A stretch of 64,000 nucleotides of DNA from Phaeodactylibacter xiamenensis (GTDB lineage Bacteria; Bacteroidota; Bacteroidia; Chitinophagales; Saprospiraceae): positions 357,979 to 421,978 of the forward strand of contig NZ_JPOS01000039.1 in NCBI RefSeq assembly GCF_000759025.1. The letters are read 5' to 3'. Numbering within the stretch: position 1 is the first letter of the stretch; each line of letters opens with the position of its first letter. This document shows positions 55,970 to 64,000 of this stretch, in pieces. Below the pieces are notes generated by a model, which ran no database searches, was not told where the DNA came from, and saw only the letters and a program-made list of their open reading frames with translations. A program made the position numbers and the translations under genes.

Positions 55970-56608
55970 ATGAACGAAATGCTGCCTTTATTTCCGCTGC
56001 AACTGGTTGCCTTCCCGGGCGAGTCCCTCAACCTCCACATTTTTGAGCCCCGCTACCGTCAGCTGGCCAAAGCGTGCGAAGAAGGTGGGGCCACATTTGG
56101 CATTCCAGCCTATATCAACGGCAAAGTCATGGAGGTCGGTACGGAGATGCGGCTGGTCGCGGTCGAAAAGCGGTATCCCAATGGCGAACTGGACATCAGG
56201 ACCGAAGGCATTCGCCCGTTCCGGATCGAACAGTTTTTCAGGCAGGCACCGGGGAAGCTGTACGCCGGGGCACAGGTAGACTGGCTGGAGTATACAAGTA
56301 CAGAGGGCGATATTACCATAAGCATGCAGCTGATTGAGCTCATTGGCGAACTGTTTGCCCTGCTGAGCATCGACAAGCCGGTCCCGGAAGACCCGGCAAC
56401 GCTGCAAACGTTTGATGTGGCCCACCACGTTGGTTTTTCCATTGAGCAGGAGTATCAGTTCCTCTGCATCCCAAATGAGCTGGCCCGGCAGGAGTACATG
56501 CGCGCCCATCTGGAAAAGATGCTGCCGGTAGTCCGGGAAATGAATAACCTGCAGGAGCGGGCGCGGATGAACGGGCATTTTAAGAACCTTCAGCCGCCCA
56601 AATTCTAA
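55970..56608 (+). CDS. Lon N-terminal (substrate-binding) domain protein
   Basis: 212 residues. LPLFPLQLVAFPGESLNLHIFEPRYRQLA is the standard start of the Lon substrate-binding domain; helices follow at the C-terminus. No AAA or protease domain is present, as in other stand-alone LonN proteins whose role is unsettled. Starts 139 bp from the divergent alpha-2-macroglobulin; the next gene begins 3 bp after its stop. Confidence 0.9.
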   Translation: MNEMLPLFPLQLVAFPGESLNLHIFEPRYRQLAKACEEGGATFGIPAYINGKVMEVGTEMRLVAVEKRYPNGELDIRTEGIRPFRIEQFFRQAPGKLYAGAQVDWLEYTSTEGDITISMQLIELIGELFALLSIDKPVPEDPATLQTFDVAHHVGFSIEQEYQFLCIPNELARQEYMRAHLEKMLPVVREMNNLQERARMNGHFKNLQPPKF

Positions 56609-56611
56609 CCC

Positions 56612-57022
56612 ATGGACTGGGCATATAAAACTCACCTCTTATTCACGCTGTATATGCTGGGGCTGATCTGGTTCGTGCAGGTTGTGCATTACCCGCTCAT
56701 GGGTAAAGTAGGCGCTTCCAGTTTTATTGACTACGAACGGGCGCACACCCGCTTCACCTCCTGGGTTACTGCGCCGCCTATGCTGATCGAGCTGGGGAGT
56801 GGGCTGTTCCTGCTGTTTCAGCATACCGATAGCTGGCTTTGGTGGGTAAATGCAGCAGGGCTGTTAGGGCTTTGGGGCTCCACCTTTTTCATTCAGGTGC
56901 CCTTGCACAATGCGCTAAGCCAGGCATTTGATCCGAAAAACCACGCCCGCCTGGTCCGAACCAACTGGATACGCACCATTATCTGGAGTTTGAGGGCGCT
57001 GTTGCTGTTGAGTTGGGTTTGA
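56612..57022 (+). CDS. Four-helix membrane protein, unrecognised
   Basis: 136 residues, four membrane helices (HLLFTLYMLGLIWFVQVVH, WVTAPPMLIELGSGLFLLF, WWVNAAGLLGLWGSTFF, WIRTIIWSLRALLLLSWV). Conserved-looking polar positions are QVVHYPLM in the first helix and QVPLHNAL after the third. Three bases after the LonN gene, so co-transcribed with it. The function is unknown. Confidence 0.8.
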   Translation: MDWAYKTHLLFTLYMLGLIWFVQVVHYPLMGKVGASSFIDYERAHTRFTSWVTAPPMLIELGSGLFLLFQHTDSWLWWVNAAGLLGLWGSTFFIQVPLHNALSQAFDPKNHARLVRTNWIRTIIWSLRALLLLSWV

Positions 57023-57162
57023 AATTTTGAAGTTGTTAGATCGTTTCTCACTGCATTGCCAACTTCCGCTTCATTAGACTTGATGTGTCGGGTCAGTGTA
57101 GTGGGAAAAATGAGCTATTTTCAATCACGCGCAGGCTTTTTCACTCACCTAGCCTGAGCTGG

Positions 57163-57751
57163 ATGACTGAAAAAAAGTCTATTATCAAAAGCAGCCTTTC
57201 CCACTCGTGCCCACCCTGTTCCAAAGTACTATTCCTTCTTTATCCACGCCAACTACCCGCAGGACCTGGTAGACGCGATGGGGATCAACCGCGCGAGCCT
57301 GTACGACGCCTTTGGGGGCAAAAAGGACTTGTTTGATCAGGCCTTTGAGCTCTATCGAAAGACCAATGCCCAGGGCCTGCAGCGTTTTCTGGAGCAGCAA
57401 GACAGCGTACGCGATGGTTTCCGGCAGTTATTCGCCATGGCCATAGCAGAAACGCAATCCGAAGCGGGCCAAAAAGGCTGCTTCGTGGTCAATGTGACGA
57501 CGGAGCTTCTGCCCGAAGACCGGTCTATGGAAGGGGTGATCCGGGCGAATAAGGAAGGCTTCACGGCGGTATTCCATCAGTTTTTGCAGCAAGGCGTAGC
57601 TTCCGGCGAGTTGTCAGCAGATCAGGATTTGGAAGCTACAGCCAACCTCTTCTTCACCTTATACAATGGTGTGAAAGTGGTGGGCAAGATCCCCGGGCAG
57701 GAAAAAGCGCTCTTGGGGGCGGTGGAAGCGGCGCTGGGGGCGTTGCGGTGA
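57163..57751 (+). pseudogene. TetR-family regulator with disrupted DNA-binding domain
   Basis: The C-terminal part (from ATG 57278, 157 residues) reads well: MGINRASLYDAFGGKKDLFDQAFELY is the second half of a TetR HTH, followed by the ligand-binding helices (GCFVVNVTTELL). Upstream, pieces of the missing N-terminus lie in other frames: MTEKKSIIKSSLS at 57163 (frame 1), PTLFQS at 57210 (frame 3), and QDLVDA joined to 57278 (frame 2). At least two indels are needed to restore one TetR. A truncated product from 57278 would lack the first HTH helix. Confidence 0.7.
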
Positions 57752-57786
57752 AGAATAAGACGGAGATTAAACGGCTCAATTCTACA

Positions 57787-58908
57787 TTACGATACGACTG
57801 GGCTTACCGACTGCACAGGAATTTCAACAATAACCGTAGTGCCTCGTCCCGGACTGCTGTCCACATGCAGCGTTCCATGAAGCAACCGGGTACGGGAGGA
57901 CACTGTTTTGAGGAACAGTTCGTTGGTGGAAGAGGTATCAAACCCCTGGCCATCGTCCTCTACCGTTAGCTGTACCGAATGCGCAGTCTTGTAAAGTTGA
58001 ACCCAGACCCGGTTGGCGGCGGCGTGCCGGGCCACGTTATTCATAAGCTCCTGCGCAATGCGGAAAAGGGAGATGCGGGCCCCCTCCGGCAGTTCGTAAG
58101 AGGTTTCTTCCAAATGAAGGTCAACTGAGACAGGCCAGGTGCTGCGGAACTCGTCGGCCCACTCCTGCAGCGCGGCGCCCAGGCCTATCTGCGTAAGGGT
58201 TGGGGGCAGCAGGTTTTCGCTGATGCGCCGGTTTTCGGCAAGGGCACGCTGCAGTATATGGTGTTGTTCCTCAGGTGCTTTACTCTTGGCCAGTTGTAAT
58301 TGCAGGGCGTACAGGGTGCCGCCCAGACTATCGTGAAGGTCTGTTGCAATTCTTTTTCGCTCCTGCTCCTGCCCGGAAAAGAGGGCCTGCATAGCGGCGA
58401 GCTCTTTTGCTTTCTGGGCTTGTTCAAGTTCCTGCTGATGTTTTATTTCCAGCTTGAGTCGGGCTACCCTGCGTTTTCGGAGGATCGTTCTGGCAGTCAG
58501 CAGTGTGCTCAATATGCCCATCGTCAGTAAGGTGATGATCCATTTTTGTTGGGTGAGGCGCTGTAACTGAATCAGGCTTTTGTTTTCCGCCAGCGCTAAC
58601 TGTTTCTCTTTTTCAGCAGTGCGGTAACGGATTGCCATTTCATCGATCTTCCGGAGCCGGTCGGCATTCATGATGTGATTGCTGAGCCGGTTTGCCCTTT
58701 CCTGGTACATCAGCGCCTGTTCTGGTGCACCCGACAGGAGATGGGCTTCGGAGAGCTTTGCGTACGCTTTTGCGGTGTAGATATTGAGGTCCTGTTCATG
58801 GCTCACGCGGAGTACCATCTGCAACTGCCGGATGCCCTCCTGATGTGCTCCATCCCGGATGAGCATTTGAGCATAGTTTAGGACTGTAGGCAACCGGCTG
58901 GCGTGCAT
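57787..58908 (-). CDS. NarL-type sensor histidine kinase, C-terminal part (split from its TPR half)
   Basis: 373 residues from ATG 58908. TPR-like helices (about 1-85), one membrane helix (about 122-142), coiled coil, HisKA_3 box with ERKRIATDLHDSLGGTLYAL, and the ATPase domain (ELMNNVARHAAANRVWVQLY; DDGQGFD; GRGTTVIVEIPV). The frame is open for 20 more codons upstream (SYLPNREEVSRQLNQLSHLG) back to the A9 run in the preceding TPR gene, so the two are halves of one kinase. Partner regulator: 59751-60386. Confidence 0.88.
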   Translation of the reverse strand: MHASRLPTVLNYAQMLIRDGAHQEGIRQLQMVLRVSHEQDLNIYTAKAYAKLSEAHLLSGAPEQALMYQERANRLSNHIMNADRLRKIDEMAIRYRTAEKEKQLALAENKSLIQLQRLTQQKWIITLLTMGILSTLLTARTILRKRRVARLKLEIKHQQELEQAQKAKELAAMQALFSGQEQERKRIATDLHDSLGGTLYALQLQLAKSKAPEEQHHILQRALAENRRISENLLPPTLTQIGLGAALQEWADEFRSTWPVSVDLHLEETSYELPEGARISLFRIAQELMNNVARHAAANRVWVQLYKTAHSVQLTVEDDGQGFDTSSTNELFLKTVSSRTRLLHGTLHVDSSPGRGTTVIVEIPVQSVSPVVS

Positions 58909-58928
58909 TCCCAGATGGCTGAGCTGAT

Positions 58929-59747
58929 TTAGTTGCCGTGAGACCTCTTCCCGGTTGGGGAGATAACTTTTTTTTTGATCCGCTTGCTGTAATCCGCTGC
59001 CTGCTGATAGGCCGCCGCTGCGCGTTCCTGCTCTCCCAGGCGCTCGTAGGTTTGGGCCAGGGAGTGAAAGTTACCGCTCACCATGTCCCACCGTTCCCCG
59101 AGACGAGCGTAACGGATGGCTTCAAGGGAGTGGTCAGCCGCTGCCTGCAGGTTTTGAGTACAGTAAAATAGATTGGCGATGTTGTTGTGAAGGCTTGACA
59201 TGCGGGTATTGTAGCTGAAAATGCCGGTTTCGGGCTTCAGCAGGCTAAGCGCTTGCTGCAGATGTTCCAGCCCTTTTTCATAGATCCCCCATTGCCTGTA
59301 TATCCTGCCGAGCATGTTATTGAAGTTGATCAGGAGCTCTGGGTCGCCGTTTTTTTCTGCAAACGCCATACCAGCTTTGAAGTCAGCTAAGGCCTCGTCG
59401 GTACGGTTATTGCGGAAGTGGATGTTGCCGCAGCCGAAGTAAGCCCGGGCGATCAGCTCGTCCTGTTGGCTGGCTTTGGCTTTTTCGAGTGCCTCCCGGG
59501 CCAGGTTGATGCCTGAGGCATAGTCTTCCCGGGCCTTTAAGCCAGCGAGCCGCACCTGGCAACTGATTTTTTCTTCAATCGAGGTGGCGCGCTCTAATTG
59601 CGCCTGTAGGGTTTCCTGTTGTTGTTTCAGGTCTGCTCTGGAAGTGGGTGGGGGTAATGGGGATTGTGCGGTCAGTGGGGGCATACCGGTCAAAATGCCG
59701 GTCAGCAGCAAGGAGAGAAGGAGGTGTTGAAGTTTCAGGGTCGGCAT
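58929..59747 (-). CDS. Secreted TPR protein, probably the N-terminal half of the sensor kinase
   Basis: 272 residues. Signal peptide (MPTLKLQHLLLSLLLTGILT), then at least five TPR units (ELIARAYFGCGNIHFRNNRT; NFNNMLGRIYRQWGIYEKGL; HNNIANLFYCTQNLQAAADH; FHSLAQTYERLGEQERAAAA). The frame ends 12 codons after AAA AAA AAA at 58976-58968. A -1 shift on this run continues into the kinase frame. It begins 3 bp after the stop of the response regulator gene. Confidence 0.85.
   Translation of the reverse strand: MPTLKLQHLLLSLLLTGILTGMPPLTAQSPLPPPTSRADLKQQQETLQAQLERATSIEEKISCQVRLAGLKAREDYASGINLAREALEKAKASQQDELIARAYFGCGNIHFRNNRTDEALADFKAGMAFAEKNGDPELLINFNNMLGRIYRQWGIYEKGLEHLQQALSLLKPETGIFSYNTRMSSLHNNIANLFYCTQNLQAAADHSLEAIRYARLGERWDMVSGNFHSLAQTYERLGEQERAAAAYQQAADYSKRIKKKVISPTGKRSHGN
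58968..58976 (-). other. A9 slippage site joining the two kinase halves
   Basis: Nine consecutive A on the coding strand, occupying codons 258-260 of the TPR frame. Re-reading one A (or adding one A) gives KKK-SYLPNREE and joins the kinase frame without a stop. Confidence 0.7.
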
Positions 59748-59750
59748 GGG

Positions 59751-60386
59751 TTATACGATTTTGTTTTCGATGGCAAAGCGGACAAGTTCTGCGGTATTGT
59801 CGACTTCAAGTTTTCGTTTCAGATTGCGGCGGTGGGTTTGCACAGTGTATTCGCTGATGAACAGCTGTTCGCCGATCTGTTTATTGTTGAGGGCCTTGAC
59901 GATGAGCACGAGTACTTCCAATTCGCGTCGGGTCAGGGTGGCTTTTTTAGTAAAAGCATCCTGATAGAAGGTACCTGGCTGTTCGTTTTCCGCGGTTTCG
60001 GGCGGGCTGTAGGTTTTGCCGTTTAGTACTGTACTCACTGCCTCTATGACCGCTTCACTTTTTTGCTCCTTGAGTACGATTCCATGCACGCCCGCTTTAT
60101 TGACTTTTCGGAGGATACCCGGCGATCGGTAGATCGTCAGCACAAGGATTTTGACCTTGGGGAATTGTTTTTTGACTTTCAGAATGAGCTCGAAACCATC
60201 CTGCCCGGGCATATTGAGATCGGTAATTAACAGATCAGGAACTTTTTTGCGCATCAGGGATAAAGCCTGACGGGAGTTGTTAGCCGTACCGGTAACGATC
60301 CACCCTTCCTGCTGCTGGAGGATGTCTTTAAGCCCCTTGACCAGGAGATGGTGATCGTCGGCAATAAGGATGTTGATCGGTGGCAC
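59751..60386 (-). CDS. NarL/LuxR-type response regulator
   Basis: 211 residues. Receiver domain (1-120) with acidic pocket IADDHH, phosphoacceptor Asp56 (LLITDLNMPGQDG), Thr/Lys positions in ILVLTIYRS and IVLKEQKS; LuxR HTH (about 148-205, TRRELEVLVLIVKALNNKQI, SEYTVQTHRRNLKRKL). First gene of the operon with the TPR and kinase genes. Targets are unknown. Confidence 0.96.
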   Translation of the reverse strand: MPPINILIADDHHLLVKGLKDILQQQEGWIVTGTANNSRQALSLMRKKVPDLLITDLNMPGQDGFELILKVKKQFPKVKILVLTIYRSPGILRKVNKAGVHGIVLKEQKSEAVIEAVSTVLNGKTYSPPETAENEQPGTFYQDAFTKKATLTRRELEVLVLIVKALNNKQIGEQLFISEYTVQTHRRNLKRKLEVDNTAELVRFAIENKIV

Positions 60387-60815
60387 GATAAGTGAAGGTT
60401 CCAGGGTTTAGTGGATATACACGAAAGGTAAAACTGGATGGTTTTGCTACATTTTCGGTCTTCATTGTCAAAGATAAACAAAAAGTAACAAAGCCGAAAC
60501 ACCGTGAAAAGGGCATATCTGCAGAATCTTGAGTCGGGAAGTACATACCGGGCAATGATCCAAAAAGCCTCAACCGTTCTTTTTTGCTGGAGGAGGGGCG
60601 GTTTGCCGGTTCAGTGGCAGGCTTTTCTTTCGTACTTGTATCCAAGGTCAGAAGCCAACCTTACAGGTGAAATTACTTAGAAGTAAGTATTTTTTTCGCC
60701 TGCCCGGCCGCTTACCTTAGTTGTCGAAAGCGGAGTCAACTGCTCCATTGGCGTGAAAATGCCTGCCCGGCTTAATTCCGTTGCACAAAATAAGACCTCT
60801 TAAAAAAGCAATAGT
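60387..60815. other. Divergent intergenic region with a repeat relic
   Basis: 429 bp without a gene. GGCGGTTTGCCGGTTCAGTGGCAGGC (split: GGCGGTTTGCCGG and TTCAGTGGCAGGC, about 60597-60622) resembles the repeat core and following bases at 6061-6083. No clear TAnnTTTG element is visible ahead of the metalloprotease gene. Confidence 0.45.
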
Positions 60816-63800
60816 ATGAAAAAAAACTTGAACACCCTTTTGATACTCTTGCTGTTAGGCCTGACGGGTAACCTATGGGCGCAGCGCAATTGTGGTAGCA
60901 TGGACTACCTGGAGCATCAGCATGAAATGCACCCGGAACGCGAACAACGGCTAAAAGAAATCGAGAGGCACACTGCCCGCGTCCTGGAAAGTGCTTCACG
61001 CTCGGTGACAGGCACCATTACCATCCCCGTGGTGGTGCATGTGGTGTACAATAACGCCACGGAGAATATCAGCGCGGCTCAGGTGCAAAGCCAGATTGAT
61101 ATTCTGAATGAAGACTTCCGCCGCCTGAATGCGGATGCGGTCAACACGCCTTCTGTATTTCAGGGCGTAGCAGCCGATGTAGAAATTGAGTTTTGCCTGG
61201 CTACCGTTGACCCGCAGGGAAACCCAACCGATGGCATTACGCGCACCCCAACCAGTGTCACTGCTTTCGGCACTAATGACGAGGTGAAGTTTAACTCCAG
61301 TGGTGGGAAAGACGCCTGGCCGGCAAGTGACTACATGAACTTTTGGGTTTGTGATATCAGCGGCGGCATTCTGGGTTACGCACAGTTCCCCGGTGGCCCT
61401 GCCAGTACCGATGGAGTGGTTGTTGATTACCAATACTTTGGGGATATTGGCACCGCTACCGCTCCTTTCGATAAGGGCCGGACCGGTACGCACGAGGTGG
61501 GGCACTACCTCAATCTTCGCCACATCTGGGGGGATGGCAACTGCAACGCCGACGACTTCGTCAGTGATACGCCACGGGCTGGCGGGCCAAACTACACGGG
61601 TTCACCTTGTAATTTCCCCGGTAGCAACTCCTGTAATGGAGGTACCGGTGATCTTCCTGACATGTTCCAAAACTACATGGACTACTCCGATGATGGCTGT
61701 ATGAACCTCTTCACGCAAGGCCAGACTGCCCGTATGCGGGCTTTGTTTGAGCCCGGTGGCGCCCGTGCCAGCCTGCTGAACTCTACCGCCTGCGGCACCC
61801 CCGTAACGCCTACCTGCAATGACGGCATCCAAAACGGCGATGAGACCGGCGTAGACTGCGGCGGAAGCCATTGCCCACCCTGTGCTGTGCCTTGTGCCGA
61901 TCCGGGCTTTACGTCCAATACCATAACGACATCAGCGGATGGTGCTTGGTCCGTATACGCCATGGATTTGGACGGTGATGGCGACGCGGATGTATTATCG
62001 GCCTCATATAGTGATGATAAGATAGCGTGGTACGAGAATGACGGCAGCGGCAATTTTGGTGCGCAGCAGGTCATAACGACATCAGCGAATAGTGCCAGGT
62101 CCGTATACGCCATGGATTTGGACGGTGATGGCGACGCGGATGTATTATCGGCCTCTTTTAATGATTATAAGATAGCGTGGTACGAGAATGATGGCAGCGG
62201 CAATTTTGGTGCGCAGCAGGTCATAACGACATCAGCGGAAGGTGCTTGGTCCGTATACGCCATGGATTTGGACGGTGATGGCGACGCGGATGTATTATCG
62301 GCCTCTTCGTGGGATGATAAGATAGCGTGGTACGAGAATGACGGCAGCGGCAATTTTGGTGCGCAGCAGGTCATAACGACATCAGCGGATGGTGCTTGGT
62401 CCGTATACGCCATGGATTTGGACGGTGATGGCGACGCGGATGTATTATCGGCCTCTTCGGTTGATGATAAGATAGCGTGGTACGAGAATGACGGCAGCGG
62501 CAATTTTGGTGCGCAGCAGGTCATAACGACATCAGCGAATGGTGCCAGGTCCGTATACGCCATGGATTTGGACGGTGATGGCGACGCGGATGTATTATCA
62601 GCCTCTTCGGTTGATGATAATATAGCGTGGTACGAGAATGACGGCAGCGGCAATTTTGGTGCGCAGCAGGTCATAACGACATCAGCGGATGGTGCCAGGT
62701 CCGTATACGCCATGGATTTGGACGGTGATGGCGACGCGGATGTATTATCGGCCTCTTCGTATGATGATAAGATAGCGTGGTACGAGAATGACGGCAGCGG
62801 CAATTTTGGTGCGCAGCAGGTCATAACGACATCAGCGGATTGTGCCAGGTCCGTATACGCCATGGATTTGGACGGTGATGGCGATGCGGATGTATTATCG
62901 GCCTCTAATGATGATAATAAGATAGCGTGGTATGAAAATGACTGTGTAGGAACCTGCCCCACACCAGAAAACATAACGATAACTTACGATTGTGGCGGAG
63001 AGGTTGTCCTGCATTGGGACATTACCGACCCGGATACGCTGGTCCAATCCTATACCGTGGTGCTGGATACCAATGGTCAGGAGTTCACCAGTTATACCGG
63101 CCTGACTACATCTGAATTAACGATCCCTGCTGGCACCCTTCAGCCAGGGACAGATTATGAGTACACCATTACAAGTAGCTGCGGGGCCAACACTACAGGC
63201 GTTATTGACGGCACAGAGATCAGAGATCCATTACCGGAGATCATTATAAGCAATGTGGTTCAGCCGGACTGCCTGGGCAATGATGCTGGAGGTTTCGACG
63301 TAACCGTAACAGACGACTGCGGAGCATTCTACAATATCAGTGTTGGGGCAACGACTTTCTTTAATGTCCCTGCCGGTGCGACGGTTACATTTATTGATTT
63401 GGAAGGTACGCCGGCCGGTATGACACATCAAGTCAATATTGCATTAGCCGATGCGGGCCCATGTGATTTAAGCGTTGAAGAAGTAGCCTGCCTGAATGCG
63501 GTAACTGCATCTGAGTTGATCTACACAGCCGACACTAGCCCTCCCGATGCATTGTGTGCGAATACCACTGTATTTTTTGATGCATCCGGTCAGGCATCCA
63601 TCAACCCACAGGATGTAGACGGTGGCTCCACAGACGATTGTGCAACCGTGCTAAACTACGCTCTTGACCAATCCCAGTTCACTTGTAGCGATGCACCTGA
63701 GGTGATGGTGCAGCTGGAAGTAGGAGATGGAAACCCCGCAACGGGATCAGGAACCTGTATGGCTGCTGTAACGCTCATTGATGACTTGCTACCCTCGGCA

Positions 63801-64000
63801 GTTTGTCAGGATTTAAGCATAGACCTGGATGGTTCGGGTATGGCCAGTGTCTCTCCACAGGATGTAGACGGTGGTTCCACCGATAATTGTGGAGTGGCTG
63901 GCCTGACCCTTGATATAACCCAATTTTCCAGCGCGGACATCGGGCAAAATCAGGTCATACTGACCGCAGAGGATGCTGCCGGCAATTTAAATAGCTGCTT
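60816..64000 (+). CDS. Secreted M43 (pappalysin-type) metalloprotease with FG-GAP/VCBS-like repeats, cut by window edge
   Basis: 1061 codons present, no stop before base 64000. Signal peptide ([23 protein letters not shown]). The protease domain (about 60-315) has the zinc site [14 protein letters not shown] with His226, Glu227, His230 and His236, and the Met-turn [19 protein letters not shown]. After a short Cys-rich DUF-like stretch ([17 protein letters not shown]) come seven 50-residue repeats with [11 protein letters not shown], a Ca-binding FG-GAP/VCBS pattern. Then follow a fibronectin-like domain and HYR-type domains ([12 protein letters not shown]). A T9SS tail is expected beyond the edge. 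Processing of peptides or host proteins outside the cell is inference. Confidence 0.9.
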   Translation, partial: MKKNLNTLLILLLLGLTGNLWAQRNCGSMDYLEHQHEMHPEREQRLKEIERHTARVLESASRSVTGTITIPVVVHVVYNNATENISAAQVQSQIDILNEDFRRLNADAVNTPSVFQGVAADVEIEFCLATVDPQGNPTDGITRTPTSVTAFGTNDEVKFNSSGGKDAWPASDYMNFWVCDISGGILGYAQFPGGPASTDGVVVDYQYFGDIGTATAPFDKGRTGTHEVGHYLNLRHIWGDGNCNADDFVSDTPRAGGPNYTGSPCNFPGSNSCNGGTGDLPDMFQNYMDYSDDGCMNLFTQGQTARMRALFEPGGARASLLNSTACGTPVTPTCNDGIQNGDETGVDCGGSHCPPCAVPCADPGFTSNTITTSADGAWSVYAMDLDGDGDADVLSASYSDDKIAWYENDGSGNFGAQQVITTSANSARSVYAMDLDGDGDADVLSASFNDYKIAWYENDGSGNFGAQQVITTSAEGAWSVYAMDLDGDGDADVLSASSWDDKIAWYENDGSGNFGAQQVITTSADGAWSVYAMDLDGDGDADVLSASSVDDKIAWYENDGSGNFGAQQVITTSANGARSVYAMDLDGDGDADVLSASSVDDNIAWYENDGSGNFGAQQVITTSADGARSVYAMDLDGDGDADVLSASSYDDKIAWYENDGSGNFGAQQVITTSADCARSVYAMDLDGDGDADVLSASNDDNKIAWYENDCVGTCPTPENITITYDCGGEVVLHWDITDPDTLVQSYTVVLDTNGQEFTSYTGLTTSELTIPAGTLQPGTDYEYTITSSCGANTTGVIDGTEIRDPLPEIIISNVVQPDCLGNDAGGFDVTVTDDCGAFYNISVGATTFFNVPAGATVTFIDLEGTPAGMTHQVNIALADAGPCDLSVEEVACLNAVTASELIYTADTSPPDALCANTTVFFDASGQASINPQDVDGGSTDDCATVLNYALDQSQFTCSDAPEVMVQLEVGDGNPATGSGTCMAAVTLIDDLLPSAVCQDLSIDLDGSGMASVSPQDVDGGSTDNCGVAGLTLDITQFSSADIGQNQVILTAEDAAGNLNSC
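61922..62941 (+). repeat. Seven tandem 150-bp coding repeats
   Basis: Units start at 61922, 62072, 62222, 62372, 62522, 62672 and 62822, with exactly 150-bp spacing; the last is about 120 bp. Units are almost identical at DNA level. Differences cluster in two short places: the codons after ACATCAGCG and the codons after TCGGCCTC. The minus strand is open across the array, a by-product of the repeat. Confidence 0.95.

Noticed and set aside
62165..62974. 269-codon open frame on the minus strand across the 150-bp repeats
   Set aside because: A periodic coding array with few stops on the other strand; the plus strand encodes the FG-GAP-like repeats in frame with the protease.

Overview
The window is chromosomal DNA from a member of the Bacteroidota, most likely a Saprospiraceae/Lewinella-type marine or gliding relative. 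The signs are a type B T9SS (gliding-motility C-terminal) secreted giant with SprB repeats, a TonB receptor with a carboxypeptidase-like N-terminal domain paired with a surface-type lipoprotein, a beta-propeller/Y_Y_Y sensor kinase, matches to the Bacteroidota promoter element TAnnTTTG, and weak Shine-Dalgarno signals. The species assignment is inference. No tRNA, rRNA, CRISPR array or complete insertion sequence was seen.

Layout. 0-6 kb: the N-terminal part of priA (cut by the left edge), an SH3 lipoprotein and a large sensor kinase. 6-7.1 kb: a gene-free nest of dispersed repeats containing hairpins that share one 9-nt loop. 7.1-12.4 kb: a parA-parB chromosome-partitioning block, with two accessory genes between parB and the DUF5683 gene. 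12.6-16.1 kb: a metallo-hydrolase, an FMN reductase and sppA, separated by a 142-bp MITE-like element and a second repeat cluster. 16.5-25.6 kb: the T9SS giant, an isoaspartyl peptidase, and an ECF sigma factor with a membrane partner. 25.8-30.5 kb: a serine hydrolase, an outer-membrane beta-barrel gene interrupted by an in-frame TAG, a glycosyltransferase and an acyltransferase. 30.6-36.3 kb: a TonB receptor, a surface beta-helix lipoprotein and a divergent PiT-like permease, which look like one phosphate-uptake module. 36.4-45.1 kb: pyrR-pyrB and pyrE (pyrimidine synthesis and salvage) around a 1004-residue coiled-coil protein and a TlpA-like protein. 45.3-57 kb: peptidases, two Nudix hydrolases, a UbiA-like protein, a membrane acyltransferase, a bacterial alpha-2-macroglobulin and a Lon-N domain protein. 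57-60.4 kb: a damaged tetR and a NarL-type regulator/TPR-kinase operon whose kinase is split at a run of nine A. 60.8-64 kb: a secreted M43 metalloprotease with seven nearly identical 150-bp repeats, cut by the right edge.

The most unusual material is non-coding or at the coding/non-coding boundary: the constant-loop hairpins with compensated stems (6.1-7.0 kb), the MITE-like element (13.4 kb), the in-frame TAG (28.3 kb), the A9 frameshift (58.97 kb), and the repeat array of the protease, where differences cluster at two spots in each unit. All family assignments come from reading motifs; no database search was run.
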